From positions 992,001-1,056,000 of the forward strand of contig JAFREQ010000035.1 in assembly GCA_025331565.1 (NCBI GenBank): a stretch of 64,000 bases of DNA, in the 5' to 3' direction. A program made the translations under genes and the position numbers. Each line of letters opens with the position of its first letter. Positions within the stretch are counted from its first letter, which is position 1. This DNA is from Holacanthus passer. Lineage: Eukaryota; Chordata; Actinopteri; Pomacanthidae. The notes below the pieces were generated by a model that worked only from the letters and a program-made list of their open reading frames with translations, was not told the DNA's origin and did no database searches. Positions 55,066 to 64,000 of the stretch are shown piece by piece.

Positions 55066-56040
55066 AATGCACCACCTTTTAGTGACGACAACATTGGAAT
55101 CGTGTTGCTTTATTGTTGGCATTTTGTATCTTCTTGTATCATTTGTATAGCCCAAGGTAAGTCTCTAATGTTCTCTCTCTTCTGCAAAATGCTCCTGGAC
55201 TCCCAGCACACTAGCTCATACTTCATAGTTGTCTTTTGTAAGTACAAAATTCAACAAAAGCCCAAATGAAATGTGGCGATTCACTCACAATCCAATTGAG
55301 ATTTGCACAATCAAAAACAGGTGCAAAATGCATTGAGCTCAATAGTCAAAGCAGCCCTCCCCTCCTCTTTCTCTCCCTGTGTGAATCTTCCAGCAACAGA
55401 TGGCAGATGGAGAAATCAGCAACACATTTATTTTCTCTGTCCTTTATTTTAACAAAACTGTGTCATAATTGGACGGCTACCCGAACACACATATTTTAGT
55501 ATATATTGATTCTGTTCCAGTAGAGATATTTTCATCTTACATCATCCAGTGAACTGAATATGTGTGCCTTTGGGAATAAGTCGCTTTTCACCAACAACAG
55601 TTTTTTAAGATTTCATTTTTGTGTAAACAAAAAATATGCAAACGTGCATAAAATGCTGTGTATAATCACCACATACACACAGCCTCAGTGCTCCGTTCTT
55701 TACTGCTTGTAATGTATTAAGTTAACCTTGGAGATACCCTATGGTGCTGTAGCTCGGGCTGGCAGCGATGCCTTAAACTCTGCAGGGATGGAGGAGACTG
55801 AAGGAAAAAGAAACACTAACACAACTCGAGTTTAACTTCAGAGAAGGAGTGAGATCATTTTCTGGCATGTACAGTATGTGTGTGCGTGAATGTGTGCAGG
55901 TGTCCATGTGAGCGTGTCTCTGCACGAGTGAGGAGGTTATGTCGGAGCTCCACATCCGCCTGATTGGATATGTAAAGAAATGCAAATATAAAATCAGTGA
56001 TCGGATGCTGGCGCAGGCTCGCAGCCAGGAAAGAGTTGCT
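55066..56040. other. non-coding stretch, no gene seen
   Basis: AT-leaning, short frames. A good donor-like CCCAAG/GTAAGTC at 55154 has no open exon in front of it: the ATG frame from 55069 meets a stop just before the site. Confidence 0.45.
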
Positions 56041-56060
56041 GTGGGTTGCGTGGAAAGGTC

Positions 56061-56091
56061 GGGGACGCGGGGGCAGGGGTGGGTTAGGGGG
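56061..56091 (+). other. G-quadruplex motif
   Basis: Five G runs (4, 5, 4, 3 and 6 or so) separated by ACGC, CA, T and TTA: a canonical short-loop quadruplex pattern on the plus strand, immediately left of a candidate conserved block. Confidence 0.8.
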
Positions 56092-56099
56092 CGCATTTG

Positions 56100-56350
56100 G
56101 TGAGAGGGGGTCAATGATGTGAATTCCATCGATCGCAGGCTTCCTGACAAGTGTTCAGTGATTTCCTGTCCCTGGCAGAAATATTGTGCTTGTTAATCCA
56201 TTTGAGTCAGAGCAGCAACAGGGCTCAGTGAAAGAGTCTGTGTTTGCCTGTGTGTGTGTGTGTGTGTGTGTGTGCTGCTTGGAAATGGTGGAGTGGGGGG
56301 GGTCAACACAAACAGGATGCTAATGAGTCTGCGCTAATCAATGTGTGCTT
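56100..56350. promoter_or_regulatory. candidate conserved non-coding element, split by a GT tract
   Basis: Left part: TCAATGATGTGAATTCCATC, GATCGCAGGCTTCC, TGCTTGTTAATCCATTTGAG. Right part after the (GT)n at 56250-56274: GGATGCTAATGAGTCTGCGC, GCTAATCAATGTGTGC and TTAATCAGCTATTCAGCTG. Repeated TAATCA/TAATCC (Otx/Pbx-like) cores on both sides of a microsatellite. No credible frame. Conservation untested. Confidence 0.4.
56250..56274. repeat. (GT)n microsatellite
   Basis: Uninterrupted GT tract of about 12 units inside a candidate conserved block. Confidence 0.95.
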
Positions 56351-56822
56351 AATCAGCTATTCAGCTGTGTGGCCACGGGAAGGAGAGAGGAGGGGAGCGG
56401 AGGGAGCGGAGGGAGACTGTTGGGAGGAGTTCATGAGAAAGTGCAGGCCCAACCTGTGATTCACTCCCTTTGTTGAGAACCTTGGTTCTCAGGAACCCCT
56501 TGGTGAATGCAGATTTACGCCGCTGGAGCCGCTGGTGTGTTTCTGAATGAGCAGATCTGCTTCTTCACTGCTTTGGAAAATTATTTAATGATATGCTTTG
56601 TAAAAGATGGTGATGTCATGATTTGTGACTGTTCGAATGCACACATATAAAATATTGTCAAGGGACTTGCGATACATACTCTGGAAATAGTGTGACGTGT
56701 GCGGGAACCTCTCTGTGAACTCAACTTTTAAATTTATTTTCTGAAGCCTAGCATTTCCTTTTTGATCTCCCACCTCTCCTCGTCAGTCGTCGAGGTGTTA
56801 ATACGTCACCGTTATGCACAAA
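56351..56822. other. non-coding stretch, no gene seen
   Basis: A GGAGCGGAGG-type purine patch at 56383-56420, then AT-rich DNA up to the L1-type relic. Nothing else recognised. Confidence 0.5.
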
Positions 56823-57396
56823 ATGCCACGAAAGGGACAAAGAACAGACTCTGAGCAGACGACTGATGCTAATGCGAACATCCTGGAAGACAAGCTGATC
56901 CAACTGAATCCCCGGGCTCATCCACGGCTGCTGAGTTCACACTTGCTCTAATGGAAAAGCTGCTATCTACGGCCATTAGGAAAGAGATTTCCTACTTAAG
57001 GACTGAGTTTCTTGCAGAACTTCCTAACTCACTATCTGGCTTGTGGTCCACCATCGAAGAACCATGGGTCTGGACTTGGCCCCTTACCCTCATGTCATCC
57101 AGTCTCCAAAAAGTTTAGGAGCGATGCACAGTTTTAACCCCAGAAAACCAACTCCTCCAGCAGCAGCAAAATTGCAAAATCTGGATCTGGATTTTTGCAT
57201 CCTAGAAGGTGCAGAACAGGGAAGATCCACAGACTTTTTCATCACTTATCACTTTGTCGTCCTTTTTCGTCGCTCTGTTTGGAGAGGGGAAATTATGATT
57301 ATTGAACAACCCCCTCAGGCAATGATGGTACGTTTCCATCACTATCAAACAAAGGAGGAGATTATTAAACTCTGTGATCAATGTGAACAGTTCTCA
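56823..57396 (+). pseudogene. L1-type retrotransposon ORF1 relic, frameshifted
   Basis: Similarity to L1 ORF1 protein (the RNA-binding chaperone of L1 non-LTR elements) is spread over several frames. The start at 56823 gives MPRKGQRTDSEQ; from 56951 another frame gives MEKLLSTAIRKEISYLRTEF and then LWSTIEE, a coiled-coil-like region; the frame open at 57043-57399 holds ILEGAEQGRSTDFF, matching the RIxGxPEG-E motif of the ORF1 RRM, and QPPQAMMVRFHHYQTKEEI, matching the (R/Q)-x-x-x-VRFxxYxxK motif of the C-terminal domain. About 20 residues between the two motifs look shorter than usual. At least three frame changes make it dead. No ORF2 is recognisable downstream. Motifs are seen directly; family assignment is from knowledge of L1 ORF1. 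Confidence 0.75.
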
Positions 57397-58185
57397 TAAA
57401 ATTATTTGCCCTTTGTCTTTAGAGTGTCAACTGTAAATACCAGGAAAAAAACACCACTGTCCAAGCTTTTCAAATGCTGAGTATCGCTCCAAAGCCTGAT
57501 AGTTAAGGTAACTATGATTGGACAGTCGCTGTTCAGGATAGAGATTTGGTGAACGATCAGTTGCATAGGTATTGTTTTGTGCAATTAAGCACTTCTTCAG
57601 AAAAAAAGGTTGGCATGATCATTCGTTCATTTTAAAATGTTGTTTAACACCTACTCTACTTGCCAAAAGCAATTCTTTTCATCCATTCCCATGAGCAGGT
57701 CACGTGCCTTTCCTATGCAATTTCTAATATAGTACATAATGCTCTTGTTCATAAACTTTCATTATTTAACTCTCGCACATTTTCACACCTTTTTTTCCTT
57801 TTTTTCCAGTGTGTTCGTTTCAAGAGTTACGCATTAATCCTGTTCTTTACCCACTCACAAAAAGGCCACAACTCAATCAGTCTCCCGTCCTCGGGAACAG
57901 CGGCCTTTAAAAAATGACTCCATACCCTGAGTTGACAGCCCAAAGATGGGAAGAGGCGAATTAATCTCACAGAAAGACCCGGAATAAAAAATGGGGGGGG
58001 GGTAAACTAAAAACGAAGGTTGGGGAGGGTGCAGGAACGAGCTGTGTGTTTGGCGAGTGTGGGGGCAGCTGGGGGCCGCTCACAAATTGTACACAAATTC
58101 TGCAGCACACAGTGTATCTGCACACACACATACGCACACCCACACATCCAGTACGTGTAAAGATGAGAGGTGGGAGGGAGAGGGA
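57397..58185. other. AT-rich non-coding stretch
   Basis: No ORF2-like sequence is visible behind the ORF1 relic. A G10 run at 57992-58002 and CA-rich words at 58110-58145. No gene. Confidence 0.5.
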
Positions 58186-58189
58186 GCAG

Positions 58190-58360
58190 GGATCAATCCA
58201 CATTACGGTCTAATCTGTATCGCCCTGGGCTGCCGCAGACGCAGGGTTTGGGGACCTTATGAAGTGTCAACAAGTTGTGATTTCTGCTGAAGCCGGCCCA
58301 GGAAAATAGGGCCACTGCATTTGGTTGTTAATAATCTGTAACAGGCTGGGTCAGTGCAGA
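58190..58360. promoter_or_regulatory. candidate conserved non-coding element
   Basis: Clean block: TTACGGTCTAATCTGTATCG, CCTTATGAAGTGTCAACAAG, TTGTGATTTCTGCTGAAGCC and TTGGTTGTTAATAATCTG. CTAATCTG and TAATAATCTG are homeodomain-type words and AAGTGTCA resembles a T-box or Nkx site. Untested conservation. Confidence 0.4.
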
Positions 58361-58980
58361 CACTGCAGTGTCTACTTCCAAACAGTTAACAAAGGGACAC
58401 ATTATACGGCTACCTTGATGGGCCAACCAAACAGGATGTGACCTGAGGGTGGCGAGCAGCTGTAGGGGGAGAGATACAGTAAAGTAGCGAGACGTGGATA
58501 AGCACAGAGAGAAATAAAGAAGTGTTGATTCCTGGCAGAGGTCCACATCGATGCTCTCATGGAGTGTGTTAGTGAGTTTGCGTTGGTGTGCGAACTGTAT
58601 CAGAATTTGGATGGAGAACAGAGGCAGATAGGGAGGCAGATTGGGGAGAGATAAATGGAGAGAAAGATAGATCGCAAAGGACCATGCCAGAATCTCAAGC
58701 CTTGGGAAGACGACAGATCTCTGAGGCCGTCCATTGTGAATCACGAATGCCAGTAAATTTATCACATCACAGCATACAACAGTCCTCATTCTATTTCATT
58801 GCTGCTCTTGATCATTCCAACCATTCATCCTGCCAGACAGCAGCGTGTACACGGTGATGTCCAATTGATTTACTGTTCAGAAAAATACACATTAACATGC
58901 CTAACAGTTGTCACATACCAAATCCGTGACTGTAATATAAATGGCTCAAGTCTGATGTCATGTCATTTGGCTTGCGTTGT
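58361..58980. other. non-coding stretch, no gene seen
   Basis: Purine-rich part at 58600-58680; short frames on both strands overlap, including a 153-codon minus-strand frame with no recognised domain. Confidence 0.45.
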
Positions 58981-58984
58981 GGAA

Positions 58985-59165
58985 TATTTGATAAGGCTAC
59001 ATCATTACAAACCCCCCTATCTATCTATGTATCTATCCGGGTAAATGAGCAATGGCTCTCATTTGAGCCGGAAAGCCGAGCTGTCATTAGTCTGTCTTCA
59101 AATACACCCACTAGCTCTAATGATGCAAAAACATGCCTGGCTATGCCTGCGCGCAAGCCGTTTGA
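58985..59165. promoter_or_regulatory. possible conserved non-coding element beside a TATC repeat
   Basis: A short (TATC)n run at 59017-59038 is followed by GGGTAAATGAGCAATGGC, GAGCTGTCATTAGTCTGTC and CTAGCTCTAATGATGC, then CTGCGCGCAAGCC. Clean words with ATTAG / TAATGA cores. An A12 run follows at 59175. Untested conservation. Confidence 0.3.
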
Positions 59166-59305
59166 AGAGTATGAAAAAAAAAAAAATGAAATAAAAAGAT
59201 TTGAAGAAAGATGGATGCAGCAACGTGTATGTCTTCAGGTGGATGTAGTGTTTCACCGCTGAGAGATGAGGAGGATGACGGGATCTTTTCGTAGGGGTGG
59301 TGATA

Positions 59306-59344
59306 TGTGTGTGTGTGTGTGTGTGTCCGTCTGTGTGTGTGTGT
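59306..59344. repeat. (GT)n microsatellite, interrupted
   Basis: Two GT runs split by CCGTC. Confidence 0.95.
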
Positions 59345-59585
59345 GGCTGTGTTTCGGTTTTATTTTCATTTTAAAGAGGAATGGGCTTTTAACATGCAAC
59401 TCAGAATCTGTCTGTCTGTCAACCGCTCTTTGATGTCCTGCTGCTTCTGTAGCCTTTGAGAGGGCCTGGGTATCATTAAGCACTTCCAATGAGTCCCACG
59501 TTAGAAAGATGACTGGATCCCTAAAGTTTTTCATCATCAATAAAAAGGAGTCTGCCTCTCCTTTAACTGAGAACTTCAATCATCA
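59345..59585. other. non-coding stretch, no gene seen
   Basis: Includes a (CTGT)n-like patch at 59408-59420. Nothing else recognised. Confidence 0.5.
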
Positions 59586-59589
59586 ACTT

Positions 59590-59910
59590 TAATTCATTTA
59601 TTTGTCCATAAATAACCTGCCTGTGATTAGCCAAATTATATTCTCTTAGCATTGTCAGAAAATCCATCACTGCCCTCTCTTTTTTCAGACCTGCCTCGAT
59701 GCGGCAATGTTCCAGTATGTGTCCTCTAATGATGTGCAGGTATCCATCGTATGTGAGTGATGTGAGGCTAATGTGTGTAGAGCTAATATATGCCTGTCAC
59801 CAGTAAAGGAGAGCATGAGAATTCCAGAGTGCACCGCATGCTGAATTTGAACGAGGGGGAAGACATTAAATATTCTTTTTGATTGCATATCCAGCTGCAT
59901 ATTCTCACAG
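59590..59910. promoter_or_regulatory. candidate conserved non-coding element, contains exon-like segment
   Basis: Repeat-free block: GTCCATAAATAACCTGCC, GTGATTAGCCAAATTATATT, GAGGCTAATGTGTGTAGAG, AGCTAATATATGCCTG, GACATTAAATATTC and GATTGCATATCCAGCTGC. Dense TAAT/ATTA and octamer-like words. The 51-nt exon-like segment at 59689-59739 lies inside. Conservation over the whole block versus only the exon frame would separate the two readings. Confidence 0.4.
59689..59739 (+). CDS. candidate 51-nt in-phase exon, gene unknown
   Basis: Preceded by CCCTCTCTTTTTTCAG, an excellent acceptor-like tract, and followed by GCAG/GTATCC, a fair donor. One frame is open and codes exactly 17 codons, TCLDAAMFQYVSSNDVQ, so skipping it would keep the frame, as is usual for alternative microexons. 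I do not recognise the peptide. The segment is inside a candidate regulatory block, so sequence conservation alone would not prove coding; codon-wise substitution or RNA evidence would. Confidence 0.22.
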
Positions 59911-60035
59911 AGGGATTTTGCTTTTAACTGAATGTGCTGTACACAAGCACTTTGCAGTTTAACAAATATTTTTCCCCTGGCAATGTCTCAGCCCACCGGT
60001 GGTTTAGTACTTAATCCTTCGCAACAAATTCAACT
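59911..60035. other. spacer between candidate conserved blocks
   Basis: Short unremarkable spacer. Confidence 0.4.
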
Positions 60036-60039
60036 ACTA

Positions 60040-60245
60040 CATTCACCCAGGGGTGGGCGGGGAGCTGCCATCTCTACAAAGGGAATTATTGACATTATTA
60101 AGCTATCTGTTTACAGTAGAAAAAGCATTTTTGTATCATAAACAAATGCATGGTTCCAATCCCTATAAGCCCTCTGTAGGCTATATCTGTAATGATGAAA
60201 GTGACCTTGCTCGGGAGAGTTGGGTGGGCAGGTTTTACTAATGTA
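60040..60245. promoter_or_regulatory. strong candidate conserved non-coding element
   Basis: AAGGGAATTATTGACATTAT, TAAGCTATCTGTTTACAG, TTTTTGTATCATAAACAAAT (ATAAACA forkhead-type), GTAATGATGAAAGTGACC. Clean, repeat-free sequence with forkhead and homeodomain-type words. The overlapping 62- and 69-codon frames have no recognisable content. Conservation untested. Confidence 0.42.
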
Positions 60246-60319
60246 GCTGGGAATACTTAAGGGAATACTAATGTTAGTTGAGGCAACATCTTATAGCAGT
60301 TTTTACCCCAGGTCTCCCC

Positions 60320-60620
60320 CAGAATCAAGGTTCCTTTTGAAAAAGCCCGTCTTCTCATCTCTGGCTCTGTTCTGAAAGCTCATTAGGACCGGAGATCAAA
60401 GAGCGGGGCAGTCGGCCTGTGAACTGGACACTGAGGGCTATTTCCATCTATTTATCACTCATTCGGCTATTTTGGCTCTCACTGGAGGTGATCTGCATCC
60501 AGATCGCACCACAACTTTCCTCTGTAATCCTGCCATTTTGGTGACATCCATCAGCAGCCGTGCAGTAAGAGTCCTCTGAACTGAATGCCTGTTTCCAACA
60601 AACGCTGGCCTGCACATGAA
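60320..60620. promoter_or_regulatory. candidate conserved non-coding element
   Basis: Clean balanced block: AGAATCAAGGTTCC, AAGCTCATTAGGACCGG, AGATCAAAGAGCGGGG (TCAAAG, TCF-like), ATCTATTTATCACTCATTC and GGTGACATCCATCAGC. The minus-strand 62-codon frame at 60459-60647 is not recognisable. Conservation untested. Confidence 0.35.
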
Positions 60621-61149
60621 AAGCTTGTTCACAAGTTCGAGAAACAAGCAGCTCTAACCTTGTCCATGTTAGACTAAAATCTAGAGGCTGTGCTAATTTT
60701 ACAACATATTATAAAGTTGAAATACTTTACGTGAGATACACAAGAAGAAAAGTTCCAGAGAGTTGAAATAGCAAGATGTTGATTCGTTAATTTATTAATT
60801 ATTGCGCATTTATATTGTAGTGGTCTTCTTCCCATGTGCATCTGCTTTTCTCCAAGGTCAGTGGTTTGTTTGGTTTGGTTTGGTTAGTGCCCTCCCTGCT
60901 CAACTGTGAAACTAAATTATGCATTTGTGACATTAAAATAGCAACAATGAAGGAAAGTCAGGCAGAAAGCACAGAAATGTTAAATGTGCCATGGATTTAT
61001 TTGAGCGTGTTGTACAAACACAATATAACAAGATAAAAAAGACCAATTAGATTTTATTCACCGCTAATGCAACAAACCCGAAATTTTTGAAGGTTGTAAT
61101 GTTTATTTGTTGAAACTGTTTTATATTTTTCTCTTTTCATTCAAACAGT
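60621..61149. other. AT-rich non-coding stretch
   Basis: No gene or element recognised. A (GGTTT)n-like patch GTTTGGTTTGGTTTGGTT lies at 60867-60885. Confidence 0.5.
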
Positions 61150-61493
61150 ACAGGATTGCGGGCAGATTCCATAAAGTTGGGGAACTTGCAAAAGACAGAT
61201 CTAAGAAATAACAATCAAAATTGAAGTGCACTGGCCACAATATCCTGAATTTTATTCCCCACTATGGTTCAAGCCCCAAAAATCCTGGATCCACACGACA
61301 CTTACCAACTAGATCATCTCTTGATTAGACTGTCTCTGGCTGAAAATGAAAATTCCACACCAACAGTTTGAGATTTTATAACCCTGAGTTATTTCCTCTG
61401 CCAGAGCCACAAAAGACATTATACAACTGTTACCACAGGCTGATAACCACTAAACTCAATTTGAGGTGTAAAATCATTGTCAGCTCCCCTTTA
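61150..61493 (+). mobile_element. dispersed repeat family B, copy 3
   Basis: The most complete copy. It contains GGATTGCGGGCAGATTCC, ACTGGCCACAATATCCTG, GGTTCAAGCCCCAAAAATCC and AAAATGAAAATTCCACACC, then CCTGAGTTATTTCCTCTGCC, AGAGCCACAAAAGACATTAT and CACAGGCTGATAACC. The last three match the copies at 17060 and 34230 in order. It ends near CAGCTCCCCTTTAA. Non-coding; family known to me only as a common percomorph repeat. Confidence 0.75.
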
Positions 61494-63393
61494 ATGCCGA
61501 CTGTGTTTCCTGTCTGCTTTTTTTTCACCTGGAGCTGCTTTGTTGATGCCAGTTTCCTCGGCTTCAGACCAGATGCCAAGTTGATCAGCTGAGGATGAGG
61601 AGGGCAGGACTAACAGAGCGCTTCCTGCCTCAACCTTTTTCCCTGCTTTTATCGTCCGCAGACAAACACACCTGCGAGCATATGTGGGCTTAAACACACA
61701 CGTTCATTCATGCACATCAATGAATGACCTCAGACAGCCCAGAGCAGGTGATGAGCAGGTGATGTGTCTGTCTGCTTTTATAGTTGTTTAGTGATGACAG
61801 TCAAACAATACTTTGAAGGCAGGTGAGCTGTGGACCTCACTCAGTTAGTGCAACCCTGTTCTCCCTCAATGCACAGACCGGGGGACACAGGGACATGCAG
61901 TATTTATAACCTTTAAAACCTTCTATTCCTTGGGCCTATAGTGTCCATATCACACAGGACAAGAGTAGAAGTGTGAGAAAATGCACAAAGCAGGAGTCTA
62001 ACGGAAGCTAGTCTATGATGGATGAGCCATAAGGGACAGTGTGTGACAGACAGCGTCGCACTGTAGTGACCTCTCTACACATATTATACATTATACATGA
62101 CACACCTGCACTCCACATGCATATACAGCCGCTCCACTCGTAAGTGTCCCCTCATTCGTGTCATAAACTTACCAGAACAATGCAGTGACCCGTTCCCTGG
62201 AGCAAGCGTTTTTTGCACTCACAAGCTGTCCAAACATTTCTGCCTTTGAAGGCCCGTCTCAGTGTTTTCAGCCTTTGCATGGTAGGTTACCTGGCTTCTT
62301 TAAAAAGCAGCACTCTAACTACTGATTTATACTTCAGAGAGACTGAGTGGGAGAGAGAGAAGGGAGAGGGAAGCAGGAGCGAGTGTGTGTCTGTGTGATT
62401 TGGTGTGTTCTGTATCAGTCGCTCTGCTGCAGGAGAGCAGGATGTTTCAATGCAGGATTTGTTTTTTGCCAATTAAACAGGCACTAATATCCATCACAAC
62501 GCCTGAGCCGAGGGGCTCCAGGGTTCCTCGTTCCTCTCTTTGCGGTGAGCAGAGCAAACTAGGTTACTCTGTCTACATAAAAAAGTTGATTGCAGCACAT
62601 CAGAGCTAAAGCAGCCCGAACGCCCCAATGGCTGTCGTTGGAGCTCAACAGATGTAGCTTCCTTCGCTAAATCAGCTCCTGGAAAGTTGTCAACACAGCT
62701 CTGCAGAACTGCTGCTGCTTCTCTTCTTCTGTCTGTTATAGTTGCCTTTTTTCTCTTTGCCTCAGTGTTTAGTGTTTGCTGACTGACTGTGAGAAAGATA
62801 ATGAGTAGGGTGTTCTTTCTTTTTGCCCCCACGTCCATGTCCTCCTTTTGCATTGCCACACACATTCATACCTCATAGAATTACTATACACACATTATAT
62901 AACAGTCTTTTGATGCACCTTAGTATCATGATAGTATTGGCAATTTTGAAGAAGGTCCTTTTCATCTACTTTAAAGGTCCCTGTTGAAAGACAGTTTATT
63001 TCTAGGGGCTTATCCATGAAATTTGGATAATAGTCTTAATGCTGTTTGCAGTTTAAACAGCTTTCTTCAAGAAATATTAATAGACGTTATGACCGCTTAG
63101 TGGCAGCGGAACAAACTGTAAGCACAACACTGATGTAATCACATCGCTTTTTAAAGTTGATAGAGCCGAGGCAACATAGGCATTTATTTGAAGTCAAGTC
63201 TCTGTGGTAAATGTGGTCATTGTAAGGCTCTTCCTTTGATATGATGTTGGACACATTTAGATGTCCTATGTAAAACTGGCCAGCTTTTCTAATTAAAAAT
63301 AAATCTTAGGTCAGCATGTCATTAATGGGTGACAGGCATGAAATAAATACTGTAAATTATATATTAAACCTCAGATTGACATGGTTGAACTAG
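61494..63393. other. non-coding stretch, no gene seen
   Basis: Ordinary sequence. Some repeat-free parts (61560-61700, 62470-62700) with unrecognisable frames on both strands, including a 123-codon minus-strand frame at 62494-62865. No gene, RNA or clear element. Confidence 0.45.
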
Positions 63394-63432
63394 CTGGAGG
63401 TTAAAGGAGCAAAAAGGTGATTTAACCTCCAG
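63394..63432. repeat. perfect 12-bp inverted repeat
   Basis: CTGGAGGTTAAA (63394-63405) and TTTAACCTCCAG (63421-63432) are perfect inverted copies around a 15-nt loop, immediately left of a LINE-like tail fragment. It may mark an insertion edge. Confidence 0.85.
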
Positions 63433-63439
63433 GAATCAA

Positions 63440-63745
63440 TGACAGTTCCACCTCACTCCTACAAGGTCCCATGTTTGATCCACTTGTGCATCCTATTTTT
63501 CCCCGTCTGTACATATGGGTTTCTTCTAGATACCCGGGCTTCTTCCCACAGCCCACAGACATACAATCAGGTGGATTAGAGATTCTAAATTTCCCACAGG
63601 AATGAATGGGAGTGTGTGTGTGTGTTTATCTGTCAATCTGTGTTAGCTCTGTGATAGACTGGCAACATGTCTAGGGCTTTCCCTGCCTTCTGTATAGTGT
63701 GTGCTGCTATAGGATCCACCCCTTCCCTATTATTATTATTAGCCT
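63440..63745 (+). mobile_element. LINE/SINE-type 3' region fragment
   Basis: Order of words: CACTCCTACAAGGTCCC, GGGCTTCTTCCCACAGCCC, ACAGACATACAATCAGG, TTAGAGATTCTAAATTTCCC, GTGATAGACTGGCAACATGT and GATCCACCCCTTCCC. This matches, in diverged form, the '...CTTCCTCCCACAGTCC...GACATGCA...CTCTAAATTG...GTGATAGACTGGC...CTGTCC...' region shared by L2-type LINE/SINE families of teleosts. It is followed by a short (TTA)n run. Family assignment from memory. Confidence 0.65.
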
Positions 63746-64000
63746 GGAAAGAAATAAGTGAGAAAAAATAGCATTTGTTTTGTCCTGAGAAACAAAACCT
63801 GGGTCCAAGTAATTTGGTGAAATGTTAAGATTGCTGGTGTTTCACTGCTGGTGCATGCATGTGTGTGTTTTTGCATGTGTGTGTAGGTAAGTAGGGCAGT
63901 TCTACATTAATAATGGCCTGTCACTGTGTATTTTTTCGAGGCAGCGCGAGCGATTAGACTTGACTTAAACTGTGTCCCACTTCCGCACTGTATACTAACA
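63746..64000. other. non-coding end of window
   Basis: AT-rich, then a GTGT-rich patch at 63858-63885 and GAGCGATTAGACTTGAC near the end. No gene seen. Confidence 0.5.

Noticed and set aside
55069..55160. Hydrophobic frame in front of a strong GTAAGT donor-like site
   Set aside because: A stop codon lies in frame just before the donor, so it cannot be a coding exon in that frame.
1..64000. CRISPR array, rRNA, phage or bacterial operon
   Set aside because: No regularly spaced direct repeats other than simple sequence repeats, no rRNA-like segments, and composition and repeats are vertebrate.

Overview
The window looks like nuclear DNA from a ray-finned fish, probably a percomorph teleost. 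I see no supportable intact protein-coding gene in it. Three things point to a teleost: frequent long (CA)n/(GT)n tracts, modest GC with little CpG depletion, and several dispersed elements whose sequences I recall from many percomorph genomes. The species is not identifiable from the sequence. No reading frame exceeds about 180 codons except one of 253 that runs through a GT repeat. By my rough estimate that is about what chance gives in 64 kb. No tRNA, rRNA, CRISPR array or bacterial-style operon is visible.

Layout. About two dozen stretches look like old transposable elements. They include TTAA-bounded MITEs (10.1, 21.6-22.4, 39.1-39.7 kb), hAT-type elements (one at 36.3 kb with a visible near-perfect 8-bp target-site duplication), and inverted-repeat elements (16.2, 19.2 kb). 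Three dispersed families each have more than one copy in the window: A at 2.4 and 28.3 kb, B at 17.1, 34.2 and 61.2 kb, C at 19.8 and 23.8 kb. There are also LINE 3' tails (2.2, 63.4 kb), a minus-strand LINE reverse-transcriptase C-terminal relic (43.8-44.1 kb) and a frameshifted L1-type ORF1 relic (56.8-57.4 kb). One element at 39.1 kb carries another nested inside it.

Between the repeats are blocks that look like conserved non-coding elements: no repeats, many ATTA/TAAT homeodomain-type cores, balanced composition and no usable reading frame. The clearest are at 14.0-14.3, 15.4-15.85, 32.7-33.05, 41.4-41.6, 48.2-48.55, 54.8-55.05, 56.1-56.35, 58.2-58.35, 59.6-59.9 and 60.04-60.6 kb. A coding-poor region with such blocks would fit a large intron or gene desert in the regulatory landscape of a developmental gene. 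That is inference, since no comparison could be run.

Four short stretches have the form of isolated exons (18.84, 24.77, 40.69 and 59.69 kb), with plausible splice sites and an open frame. I recognise none of the encoded peptides. They are offered as candidates because, if real, they would identify the host gene. I found no clear new biological system; the most useful leads are the candidate exons, the strongest CNE-like blocks and the transposon relics.
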